NCBI GenBank assembly: GCA_016791475.1
Contig: JAEUWI010000002.1
Coordinates: forward strand, 124,001 to 188,000
DNA from: Candidatus Hydrogenedentota bacterium
GTDB lineage: Bacteria; Hydrogenedentota; Hydrogenedentia; Hydrogenedentales; JAEUWI01
DNA length: 64,000 nucleotides
Reading direction: 5' to 3'
Notes under the pieces: generated by a model
Seen by the model: the letters and a program-made list of their open reading frames with translations, nothing else
Databases searched by the model: none
What the model was told of the DNA's origin: nothing
Made by a program: the position numbers and the translations under genes
Shown: positions 50,291 through 57,955 of the stretch, piece after piece
How the letters are laid out: the number at the start of each line of letters is the position of its first letter
Position numbering within the stretch: the stretch's first letter is position 1

Positions 50291-52684
50291 ATGAGTAATA
50301 TCAAGCGCGTTGCCGTGCTCGGCTCCGGCGTGATGGGTGCCGCCATTGCCGCGCACCTGGCCAATTGCGGTGTCCCCAGCATCATGCTGGACATCGTGCC
50401 GCCGAACCTGCCGGAGAAGGACCAGAAGAAGCGTGCGAAGCGCAATGCCATCGCCGATGGCGCGAAAGCCGCCCTGCTGAAGGCAAAGCCGGCCCCCGCC
50501 TATTCGCCCTCCGTCCTCGATATGATCGAGACGGGCAACTTCGACGACGACATGGCGAAGATCGCGGGCTGCGAATGGATCATCGAGGTGGTGAAAGAAG
50601 ACCTGAACATTAAGAGGAAGGTCTTCGAGAGCGTGGCGAAGCACCGCACGCCGGGCACCATCCTCAGCTCAAACACGAGCGGCATCCCCTTCAAGGCCAT
50701 GGCCGAGGGCATGGACGATGAGATGAGCGCCCACTTCGTGGGTACGCACTTCTTCAATCCCCCGCGCTACATGAAACTGCTGGAAATCATCCCCGGACCA
50801 AAGACAAGACAGGAAGTCATCGCCACCATGGCGGACTTCTGCGAGAACGTCCTGGGCAAGGGCATTGTCTACGCCAAGGACACGCCCAACTTCGTGGCGA
50901 ATCGCCTCCTGACCTTCGGCTTTCAGTTCACCGCCCATGAAATGGTGAAAGACGGCCTGAGTGTGGAAGAGGTGGACGCCCTCACGGGGCCGGCCATTGG
51001 CCACGCCTCCTCCGCCACCTTCCGCACCGCCGATCTGGTGGGCCTGGACACCCTCCACGCCGTGACGGGCAATGTGCGCAATGGCTGTCCAAATGACGAG
51101 CGCCACGATATCATGTCGGGCCCCGCCTGGTTCGACGGGATGGTCGCGAAGGGCCTGCTGGGCGACAAGAGCGGTTCGGGTTTCTACAAGAAAACGAAAG
51201 AGCGCGACGAAAAGGGCAAAGCGATCATTCTGGGCATCGATCTGGAAACCCTGGAATATCGCGCACCGATCAAGCCGCGCTTTGAATGCACCGGGGCGGT
51301 GCGCAATCTGGAAAAAATCGAAGACAAACTGAAGGTGATGTACCTCGGCGAGGACAAGGGCTCTCAGTTCGTCTTCAAACAGTTCGCCAACCTCGCGCAG
51401 TACGCGGGCAATCGCATTCCCGAGATTGCCGACGACATTGTGAATATCGACAATGCGGTCAAGTGGGGTTTTGCCTGGGAGAAGGGCATTTTCGAAACCT
51501 GGGACCTCCTGGGCTTCGATGTGGTCGCGGAGAAGATGGCCGCCATCGGCGTGGAGTTGCCCGCCATCGCAAAAGCGCTGAAGGCTTCGGGCAATTCGAG
51601 TTTCTACCGCGTGAACAACGGCGTGGAAGAATTCTTCGACGGCAGCGGCTACAAGGCCGTACCGAAGAACCCGAACGAAATCCGCCTGGCCAATATCAAG
51701 ACAACTTCCACCAATGTAGTGAAGACGAACGACAGCGCAAGCCTCGTCGATCTCGGCGATGGCATCGTCTGCTGCGAATTCCACTGCAAGATGAACGTCA
51801 TCGACCCCGACCTCACCGCCATGCTCAACGCGGGGGTGGATCTGCTGGACGAGGGCCAGTTCGAGGGCATGGTCATCGCCAATCAGGGCCCCCACTTCTG
51901 CGCGGGTGCGAATATCTTCCTGATCCTCGGCGAAATCATGCAACAGAACTGGGAGCGCGTGGAGCAGGCCGTCCGCGCCCTTCAGGGCACCGGCATGCGG
52001 ATGAAATACAGCCGCCGACCCATCGTCGCCGCGCCCCACCACTACACCTTCGGCGGCGGCGTGGAAATCTGCCAGCACACGGCGAAGGTCGTGCTCGCGG
52101 GCGAGACCTACGCCGGCCTCGTGGAAATGGGCGTGGGCCTTATTCCCGGCGGCGGCGGCTGCAAGGAAATGCACGTTCGCGCGATGGAGTATTGCCCGGA
52201 CAACGTCTACACCGATCCCTTCCCCTACCTCCGCCGCGCCTTTGAAGCCATCGGCCAGGCCAAAGTGGGCACCAGCGGTCGCGAGGCCATCGAACTGGGC
52301 TACTTCCGCGAAAGCGATATCGTGCTGCCGAACTACGAACACCAGATCGCCAAGGCCAAGGCCGTATGCCGTGGTTTGGTCGTGAGTGGTTACACGCCCC
52401 CGCGCCCGCCGCGATTGAAGGCCTTGGGCGATGGCCCCGCCGCCGCCTTCAAGGCCGCCGTGTGGAACATGCAGCAGAGCGGCTGGGCCACCGAGCACGA
52501 TGCGCTCATCGCCAGCAAAGCCATCAACGTGCTCGTCGGGGGCAATCGCCTCGCGGGAACGCCGATCACCGAGCAGGATCTGCTTGATCTCGAATGCGAA
52601 GGTTTCCTCAGCCTCTGCGGCACCGAGAAAACCACCGAGCGCATTCAATACATGCTGATGAACAATAAACCGCTGCGCAATTGA
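50291..52684 (+). CDS. fadN: 3-hydroxyacyl-CoA dehydrogenase/enoyl-CoA hydratase (FadN/FadB-type)
   Basis: A 797-residue bifunctional enzyme with AGGAG upstream of ATG 50291; the earlier in-frame ATG at 50225 is less likely. The N-terminal NAD domain has KRVAVLGSGVMGAAIAAHLA, then the catalytic His region SAHFVGTHFFNPPRYMKLLE. Two C-terminal-type dehydrogenase domains follow (VANRLLTFGFQFTAHEMVKD, then GDKSGSGFYKKTKERDEKGK). The enoyl-CoA hydratase domain is at the C-terminus (about residues 495-720), with the oxyanion-hole segments FEGMVIANQGPHFCAGANIF and FGGGVEICQHTAKVVLAGET. The order dehydrogenase-hydratase is that of FadN rather than of E. coli FadB. It performs two steps of fatty-acid beta-oxidation and is followed by the thiolase. 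Confidence 0.95.
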   Translation: MSNIKRVAVLGSGVMGAAIAAHLANCGVPSIMLDIVPPNLPEKDQKKRAKRNAIADGAKAALLKAKPAPAYSPSVLDMIETGNFDDDMAKIAGCEWIIEVVKEDLNIKRKVFESVAKHRTPGTILSSNTSGIPFKAMAEGMDDEMSAHFVGTHFFNPPRYMKLLEIIPGPKTRQEVIATMADFCENVLGKGIVYAKDTPNFVANRLLTFGFQFTAHEMVKDGLSVEEVDALTGPAIGHASSATFRTADLVGLDTLHAVTGNVRNGCPNDERHDIMSGPAWFDGMVAKGLLGDKSGSGFYKKTKERDEKGKAIILGIDLETLEYRAPIKPRFECTGAVRNLEKIEDKLKVMYLGEDKGSQFVFKQFANLAQYAGNRIPEIADDIVNIDNAVKWGFAWEKGIFETWDLLGFDVVAEKMAAIGVELPAIAKALKASGNSSFYRVNNGVEEFFDGSGYKAVPKNPNEIRLANIKTTSTNVVKTNDSASLVDLGDGIVCCEFHCKMNVIDPDLTAMLNAGVDLLDEGQFEGMVIANQGPHFCAGANIFLILGEIMQQNWERVEQAVRALQGTGMRMKYSRRPIVAAPHHYTFGGGVEICQHTAKVVLAGETYAGLVEMGVGLIPGGGGCKEMHVRAMEYCPDNVYTDPFPYLRRAFEAIGQAKVGTSGREAIELGYFRESDIVLPNYEHQIAKAKAVCRGLVVSGYTPPRPPRLKALGDGPAAAFKAAVWNMQQSGWATEHDALIASKAINVLVGGNRLAGTPITEQDLLDLECEGFLSLCGTEKTTERIQYMLMNNKPLRN

Positions 52685-52703
52685 TCGCGGAAAGGACATA
52701 ACG

Positions 52704-53867
52704 ATGAACAACGTATACGTAGTATCCGCCAAGCGCACCGCCGTGGGAAAATCGGGCCGGGGCGTCCTCCGCCTCACACGCCCGGACGACCTCGCCGCCT
52801 TCGCCATCAAGGGCGCCGTCGACGCCGCCGGGATCGACCCCGCCGCCATTGACGACGTCGTCATCGGCTGCGCCACGCCCGAAGCCGAGCAGGGCATGAA
52901 CGTGGCCCGCATCGCCCTCCTCCGCGCCGGACTCCCCCAGAGCGTCAGCGGCCTCACCATCAACCGCTTCTGCTCCTCCGGCACCGAGGCCCTCGCCATC
53001 GCCGCCGCGAAGATCGAATGCGGCATGCTGGATGTCGCCGTGGCCGGCGGCACCGAATCCATGAGCATGGTTGGCGGCGGCGGCAACAAAGTCACCCCCA
53101 ACCCCACCCTCGCCGAAGAACTGCCCGAGATTTTCATCGCCATGGGCAACTGCGGCGACAACGTAGCCCGCGACTTCAACATCACCCGCGAGCAGGCCGA
53201 CGCCTGGGGCGCCCGCAGCCAGCAGCGCGCCGGGGCCGCCGTAGCCGCCGGAAAATTCAAAGACGAGATCGTCCCCGTCGAAGTGCGCACCCCCGATGGC
53301 GGCACCTTTACCTTCGACACCGACGAAGGCCCCCGCCCCGAAACCACCGCCGAAGTCCTCGCCGGACTCCGCCTTGCCTTCGCCGCCTCCCATGATCGCG
53401 GCGTGTGCACCGCAGGCAACTCCAGCCAGACCAGCGACGGCGCGGCCGCCTGCGTCCTCGCCAGCGGCGAAGCCGTGAAGAGGCACGGCCTCAAGCCTCT
53501 GGGTAAAATGCGCGCCTGGTGCGTCCAGGCCGGCGACCCAAAATACCTCGGCCCGCCCCAGGTGCCCGCCATCAAAAAAGCCTGCGAACAGGCCGGCATC
53601 AAGCCTGAAGATCTCGGCCTCGTCGAATGCAACGAAGCCTTCGCCACCCAGACCATCCACGTCGTCCGCGAGATGGGCTTTTCCGAAGACATTGTCAACG
53701 TCAACGGCGGTGCCATCGCCCTCGGTCATCCCCTGGGCTGCACCGGTGCAAAGTTGGTGGCCACCCTCCTCCACGAAATGAAACGCCGCAACGTCAAGTA
53801 CGGCCTCATCACCATGTGCATCGGCGGAGGCATGGGCGGCGCGGGGATTTTTGAGTTGTGTGAGTAG
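52704..53867 (+). CDS. fadA: Acetyl-CoA acyltransferase (thiolase, FadA type)
   Basis: A 387-residue thiolase 19 bases after fadN, with GGAAAGGA upstream. The nucleophilic Cys is in TINRFCSSGTEALAIAAAKI, the general-base His in NVNGGAIALGHPLGCTGAKL, and the second active-site Cys in LITMCIGGGMGGAGIFE. The pantetheine loop AGGTESMSMVGGGGNK is typical. It catalyses the last step of beta-oxidation, thiolytic cleavage of 3-ketoacyl-CoA. The operon lacks an acyl-CoA dehydrogenase in the window. A hairpin follows at 53930. Confidence 0.97.
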   Translation: MNNVYVVSAKRTAVGKSGRGVLRLTRPDDLAAFAIKGAVDAAGIDPAAIDDVVIGCATPEAEQGMNVARIALLRAGLPQSVSGLTINRFCSSGTEALAIAAAKIECGMLDVAVAGGTESMSMVGGGGNKVTPNPTLAEELPEIFIAMGNCGDNVARDFNITREQADAWGARSQQRAGAAVAAGKFKDEIVPVEVRTPDGGTFTFDTDEGPRPETTAEVLAGLRLAFAASHDRGVCTAGNSSQTSDGAAACVLASGEAVKRHGLKPLGKMRAWCVQAGDPKYLGPPQVPAIKKACEQAGIKPEDLGLVECNEAFATQTIHVVREMGFSEDIVNVNGGAIALGHPLGCTGAKLVATLLHEMKRRNVKYGLITMCIGGGMGGAGIFELCE

Positions 53868-53929
53868 TACGCGCAGCAGCGCGATAAAAGAATGTGGCAT
53901 CCGCCGAAGGCGGATCACGGCTGTGAAAA

Positions 53930-53960
53930 ACGCCCCGCTGGACACCCTCCAGCGGGGCGT
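53930..53960 (+). terminator. Hairpin terminator after fadA
   Basis: ACGCCCCGCTGGA and TCCAGCGGGGCGT form a perfect 13-bp stem with a five-base loop, 62 bases beyond the fadA stop. A second small stem (CCGCC/GGCGG) lies just before it. There is no long T-run. The rest of the gap up to 54180 shows no gene. Confidence 0.65.
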
Positions 53961-54180
53961 CTCCATTCAGAGATGGCTTCAAATCAACAGACGTGCCACG
54001 CGATTGCGAGGAACGAGCATTCGTGTGCCTCTCGCGGTTGAAATCCGATCCACCACCGACCATTCGAACGAGCGGTGTGTCCCAACCGCCAAACGCAACG
54101 CCGAGTGCCACCCAAAGTCACCGGCGAAAAGGATCGGATTAATACTGTCCATCACCGTGGCGCGCGACACAATGCATGAC

Positions 54181-54441
54181 CTATTCGGCTAGCCTTTGAT
54201 TGAGATACGCAATTGCCTTCTCAGACAACCTCAGCGGCTGCGGCCCACCTCCGACAATGAACTCGACCATGCGCCCCACTGGGTCGTCTTCGGCTATTCC
54301 GTTGTTAAATTCAATGCCGTGATAATCGCCGCGATAGTCGTGCCAGTATTGCGCAATCAAGTGACCATCTTTGTAGATGTTGTACCAATAATCAGCGAAG
54401 GACTCGCTTCTATCCTCAGCGTGCTTAATCTCAAACCCCAT
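54181..54441 (-). CDS. Small hypothetical protein
   Basis: An 86-residue protein that starts MGFEIKHAEDRSESFADYWY and reads like a small alpha/beta protein: YNIYKDGHLIAQYWHDYRGD and then GIEFNNGIAEDDPVGRMVEF, ending with a helix. Aromatic-rich content and a consistent strand pattern suggest genuine coding. No family recognised. It lies next to a toxin-antitoxin locus; an accessory or defence-related role would be a guess. Confidence 0.55.
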   Translation of the reverse strand: MGFEIKHAEDRSESFADYWYNIYKDGHLIAQYWHDYRGDYHGIEFNNGIAEDDPVGRMVEFIVGGGPQPLRLSEKAIAYLNQRLAE

Positions 54442-54539
54442 GGGAAACTCCCCACTTTGATTGCCCGGAGCCGTTCCCTCCGGCGGGGCCCTTCATTCAT
54501 TTGGTCTTCAAAGTACAAACGTGCCACGCGAGCAATTTA

Positions 54540-54947
54540 CTATCGACGCCCCGGAAGCAACCCAAATCCCGCCTGCTCAAAATGGTGGTCAAAAGAAAGC
54601 GTCTCGACGATGCCACGTTGCTTCATCATTGCAAAAGACACACAGTCGGTCAATGACCATTCTTTATCCAACCTGTCCGCAAAAAGCTCAAGTCCCGCTT
54701 GAAAACTCTCGGGAGACGCAGCACTGACCTCCACCAGATGCGACGAAGCGAGTGCGCCCACAAACTCGACAAAGACTCGGCGCAGATGGGGCGGCGACAT
54801 CAGCGCCCCGAGCTCGCAGAGGACGTACTCGGAGGTCACCGTATTTCCCCGAAACTCCCTCGAAAAAGCTACAGCAATTCCGTGCCACTGGTCGCGCGGG
54901 TTAAGGAGCGCCTGATAAAACGATGTGTCCACAAACACGAGGCTCAT
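54540..54947 (-). CDS. PIN-domain toxin (VapC-like)
   Basis: A 135-residue PIN-domain ribonuclease. The metal-binding acidic residues are visible in [32 protein letters not shown] (Glu), [20 protein letters not shown] (Asp) and [17 protein letters not shown] (Asp). Start ATG 54947 overlaps the antitoxin stop by four bases (ATGA). VapC-type toxins cut tRNA or rRNA and are inhibited by their antitoxin. The upstream protein is not a classical VapB but belongs to a small family repeated at 45363. Confidence 0.9.
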   Translation of the reverse strand: MSLVFVDTSFYQALLNPRDQWHGIAVAFSREFRGNTVTSEYVLCELGALMSPPHLRRVFVEFVGALASSHLVEVSAASPESFQAGLELFADRLDKEWSLTDCVSFAMMKQRGIVETLSFDHHFEQAGFGLLPGRR

Positions 54948-55180
54948 CCGGCATGTTCTTCCCGCAAGTACCGGTCATGGTTCTCCGACCAATCCACCGG
55001 AAGCTGTTCCGCCTTGCCAATGACGCCCGCCAACTGCTCCGCCAGGCTGGGAACTGGACCGGCCACCGTTGCCGTGGCGGGTAAAGACAGAACTTCAATC
55101 CGGACGCGAGCCCCCTCTGGAATCCGTGCGGGTTCGTCTAGAACCACTTTGCCCGCCTCGATATGGCCTGTGTATGTCAT
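54944..55180 (-). CDS. Antitoxin of the PIN-domain toxin
   Basis: A 78-residue protein with an AbrB/DUF104-like beta-rich start ([20 protein letters not shown], then [14 protein letters not shown]) expected to dimerise and bind DNA, and a helical tail ([35 protein letters not shown]) that would block the toxin. It is translationally coupled to the PIN toxin through ATGA. Its near-copy at 45363-45614 lacks a toxin partner. Autoregulation of the promoter at 55213-55240 is expected. Confidence 0.85.
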   Translation of the reverse strand: MTYTGHIEAGKVVLDEPARIPEGARVRIEVLSLPATATVAGPVPSLAEQLAGVIGKAEQLPVDWSENHDRYLREEHAG

Positions 55181-55212
55181 CAGAAGAGACCTTTCTCATA
55201 AATCCTGTCCAA

Positions 55213-55240
55213 AGTATAACCCATTCTACGCCCGCTGTCA
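55213..55240 (-). promoter_or_regulatory. Promoter of the antitoxin-toxin operon
   Basis: Minus strand TGACAG-N16-TATACT about 35 bases before the antitoxin ATG; the same layout precedes the orphan paralog. A GAGAAAGG ribosome site follows in both. Confidence 0.65.
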
Positions 55241-55391
55241 TCGTGTCATGATGAGTCCGCAAAGAGCGAAGTTTGAGTCGGCTCTCTGGGTCAGTGACGC
55301 GAAGACCGGTGGCGAAGAGCGTCGCGCCGGGACTTTCCCCGATGTTACACTTCACTCGTTCAAGTATGTTCAAGAGGAATTCCCTTCAAGT

Positions 55392-56105
55392 ATGGCCACC
55401 CAATCCTCCATAGAGTGGACCGAGTCCACCTGGAATCCCCTCACCGGCTGCACCAAGATTAGCCCCGGCTGCAAGCACTGCTATGCTGAGCGCATGGCGA
55501 AGCGATTGCAGGCCATGGGCTCCCCAAACTACCGCAACGCCTTCAAGCTGACTCTGCACGAGCACGCGCTGGAATTGCCGTTGACCTGGAAAAAGCCGCA
55601 GACCATCTTCGTCAACAGCATGAGCGACCTTTTCCATAAGGATGTTCCCTTCGAGTTCATTTCGAGGGTGTTCGATGTAATGAACAGGGCGGATTGGCAC
55701 CGGTATCAATTGTTGACCAAACGGCCAGGACGTTTGGCATCCCTGAGCGACCGCATCCCCTGGGCACCCCATATCTGGATGGGTACCAGTGTCGAGAACG
55801 AGGACTACTTGCCGCGAATCGACGAATTGCGCGAATGCGGGGCGCATGTGAAATTCCTCTCCTTGGAGCCGCTCCTCGGGCCGCTGCTCAATCTCGCCCT
55901 AGACGACATCGACTGGGTAATCGTCGGCGGCGAATCCGGCCCGAAAGCCCGAGAAATGAAACCGGAATGGGTAACGGCAATTCGGGACAAATGCGTGGCC
56001 GCCGATGTGCCGTTTTTCTTCAAGCAATGGGGCGGAAAGAACAAGAAGAAGGCCGGGCGTGTTCTGGAGGGTCGTACTTGGAACGATATGCCAGCGGCGG
56101 TGTAA
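55392..56105 (+). CDS. DUF5131 (phage Gp37/Gp68) family protein, radical-SAM-like
   Basis: A 237-residue protein beginning [20 protein letters not shown]. The cysteine cluster [20 protein letters not shown] (C-x6-C-x2-C) resembles radical-SAM iron-sulfur motifs, and the rest follows the Gp37/Gp68 family: [76 protein letters not shown] and [20 protein letters not shown]. Relatives occur in phages and beside defence or DNA-modification genes; their reaction is not established. The frame is open upstream, but the family N-terminus fixes the start. It is divergent from the TA operon. Confidence 0.9.
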   Translation: MATQSSIEWTESTWNPLTGCTKISPGCKHCYAERMAKRLQAMGSPNYRNAFKLTLHEHALELPLTWKKPQTIFVNSMSDLFHKDVPFEFISRVFDVMNRADWHRYQLLTKRPGRLASLSDRIPWAPHIWMGTSVENEDYLPRIDELRECGAHVKFLSLEPLLGPLLNLALDDIDWVIVGGESGPKAREMKPEWVTAIRDKCVAADVPFFFKQWGGKNKKKAGRVLEGRTWNDMPAAV

Positions 56106-56180
56106 AAACATCCTCCGTGACCCCTGCGCCAAGTCCGGGAGCCGTGGGAGATCTGCCACTCTTTTGCGAGACCATAACCG

Positions 56181-56498
56181 ATGACGGCCATAGTACAGCT
56201 CATTGAAGTGCAATGGACTAAAGCATCCCGTGGCGCCCCGGCGGCAGTAATTAGAAACTCTGTTTCGGACCGATTTCCATTAAGTGTTGAAATCGACGAA
56301 GAAGGCATTTTCCTTCAGCACATCTCTTGCCGTGAATCAGAGGGCTTCCGCATTCCACATGACAGAAGTTTAAAGGCCGTGCATGATCTGCAATTGAGTA
56401 AGATCGGGGTGCGGTGCACAGAAATAGACAATACACTGAAGATATGCTACCTGGGTCTGCCACTTCTATTGCCAAAGGAGCCTGGATTCAAGCTCTAA
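56181..56498 (+). CDS. Small hypothetical protein ending at an IS30 junction
   Basis: A 105-residue protein, MTAIVQLIEVQWTKASRGAP, with a plausible alpha/beta pattern (FPLSVEIDEEGIFLQHISCR, LKICYLGLPLLLPKEPGFKL). I do not recognise a family and the ribosome site is weak. Its TAA stop spans the left boundary of the IS30 element. Joining the flanks without the element would also give a stop (TAG) at the same codon, so the insertion does not truncate the protein. Confidence 0.5.
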   Translation: MTAIVQLIEVQWTKASRGAPAAVIRNSVSDRFPLSVEIDEEGIFLQHISCRESEGFRIPHDRSLKAVHDLQLSKIGVRCTEIDNTLKICYLGLPLLLPKEPGFKL

Positions 56499-57483
56499 GT
56501 GCAACATGCTGTTCTTTTCGTTGGGAATAGAAGACTTCATTTGGCGTTCGGTAGCCTAACTTTTTTCTTGGCCTGTTGTTCAGGTAGTCCTCGATGATGT
56601 TTATTTGTTCCGGGGTGATGCTGTCGAAGCGGGTTTTCTTGGGGAGAAATCTTCGTATGAGTCCATTGGTGTTTTCGTTTGTCCCCCGCTGGTAGGAGCT
56701 GTAAGGGGCGGCGAAGTAGATGTCGGCTCCGGTTTCCCGCGCTATTTTTTCGTGCCACGCGAACTCGGATCCGTTGTCGAAAGTAATCGTCTTTATCCAG
56801 GATTTTGGCATGTCCATAAAGACATCGATGGCGGCTTCCGCGGTCTGTTCGGCGTTCTTCGTATCGAGCTTTCGAATCATGGTATGCAGGGCCGTCCGTT
56901 CGACGAACGTGAGCAGGTAGCCCGACTGGCCAGCGCCTACAATGAGGTCGCCTTCCCAGTCGCCGTGGCGTTTGCGTTCGTCCACTTCGGGCGGGCGGTG
57001 TTCGATGCCCACTCGGTTGGGAATGACAGTTGCACGCCCGGTCTTTCCCTGCCCTCGCTTCCTGCGCCTGGGCCTGGCCTGGGGTAGTTCCTTGATGAGG
57101 CAGTGCATGCGCTCGTCCCCATAAATGGACTGGTAAATCGCTTCGTGGCTGATTCGCATCCTGGGGTCCTCTGGAGAATCCAGCGGCAGGCGTCCGGCGA
57201 TGGTTTCGGGGGTCCACCCGTCCGTGATGCGGTCGAAGACGTAAGACCGAAGTGGCGCATAGTCGAGTTTCCGCGCGGGCCTGCACTCCTTGCGCCGCTC
57301 GTTGTAGCGCGCCTGAGCCCGGAGTGGGTCGTAGACGCCGTTGGTCGAATTCCGCTTGATTTCCCGGCCAACGCTGGACCGGTCACGGCCAAGCTGAAGG
57401 GCTATCTGCGCATTGGAATAGCCTGCGGCCAGGTAGGCGCTTATTTCGCCGCGTTGAATTGATGTAAAATGAACATAGGACAT
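56488..57483 (-). CDS. IS30-family transposase
   Basis: A 331-residue transposase started at ATG 57483 (MSYVHFTSIQRGEISAYLAA). An N-terminal helix-turn-helix (NAQIALQLGRDRSSVGREIK) is followed by TPETIAGRLPL and SHEAIYQSIY, then the DDE catalytic domain: GDWEGDLIVGAGQSG (Asp), TITFDNGSEFAWHEKIA (Asp), and YQRGTNENTNGLIRRFLPKK (Glu). The end NNRPRKKLGYRTPNEVFY is typical. The frame reads out of the element through the terminal repeat, and its TGA at 56488-56490 lies in host DNA. It appears intact and potentially active. Confidence 0.96.
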   Translation of the reverse strand: MSYVHFTSIQRGEISAYLAAGYSNAQIALQLGRDRSSVGREIKRNSTNGVYDPLRAQARYNERRKECRPARKLDYAPLRSYVFDRITDGWTPETIAGRLPLDSPEDPRMRISHEAIYQSIYGDERMHCLIKELPQARPRRRKRGQGKTGRATVIPNRVGIEHRPPEVDERKRHGDWEGDLIVGAGQSGYLLTFVERTALHTMIRKLDTKNAEQTAEAAIDVFMDMPKSWIKTITFDNGSEFAWHEKIARETGADIYFAAPYSSYQRGTNENTNGLIRRFLPKKTRFDSITPEQINIIEDYLNNRPRKKLGYRTPNEVFYSQRKEQHVALRA

Positions 57484-57772
57484 CGTGGTGTTCGCTTTCG
57501 GGTTCGGATTTCTAGCAGATGAAGAATACCGAAAGTCCAACGCGATGTCCTCTTTTTTTGCCTGCGATCCCCCCGGAAACGGAGCGACCGCTTTTATGGG
57601 GCGCTCCACTTCGCCCTTGCCCTTCGGGCAGTTCGCCTGCGGCGAACACGGGCTACGCTCCGCGCCCCATAAAAGCCCCCAAGAGCGCCTTGTTGCTCCC
57701 AGAGGGGCCATGTCCTACATTCGGCAAGCCATGACCACAGTGACAAACAGGGAAACGAGACCCTGTTGCACT
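56498..57772 (-). mobile_element. IS30-family insertion sequence, 1275 bp
   Basis: Terminal inverted repeats AGTGCAACA (56498-56506) and TGTTGCACT (57764-57772) flank the transposase gene. The two bases outside each end are TA (56496-56497 and 57773-57774), which fits a 2-bp target duplication as seen in IS30. A shared outer C would extend the repeat to 12 bp if the TA is not a duplication. The element includes a 289-base leader with a long hairpin upstream of the transposase. Confidence 0.88.
57590..57676. repeat. 15-bp perfect inverted repeat inside the IS30 leader
   Basis: GCTTTTATGGGGCGC (57590-57604) pairs perfectly with 57662-57676; smaller stems (CCCTTGCCCTTCGGGC-type and GCCTGCGGCG) fill the loop. 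It lies 106 bases upstream of the transposase start and could block readthrough into it from outside. Confidence 0.8.
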
Positions 57773-57955
57773 TAGTTTATGAATCCAAGCCGGCGTGGCG
57801 CAACTATCACGGCCGTGCCCGATTCGTGTACAATGCGCGGCAGTCAAAACCGCAGTTTACACAGCCGGGGAATTCTCGACCGACGTGCCCATAGCAGATG
57901 ATGATCTCCCCTATGCCCCCGATGCCCGCACCACCATCCCGTGGAGTGCGGGCTG

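Noticed and set aside
50669-53716. Minus-strand ORF of 1015 codons opposite fadN and fadA
   Set aside because: It is a high-GC antisense shadow; both plus-strand genes have full family motifs, ribosome sites and a promoter.
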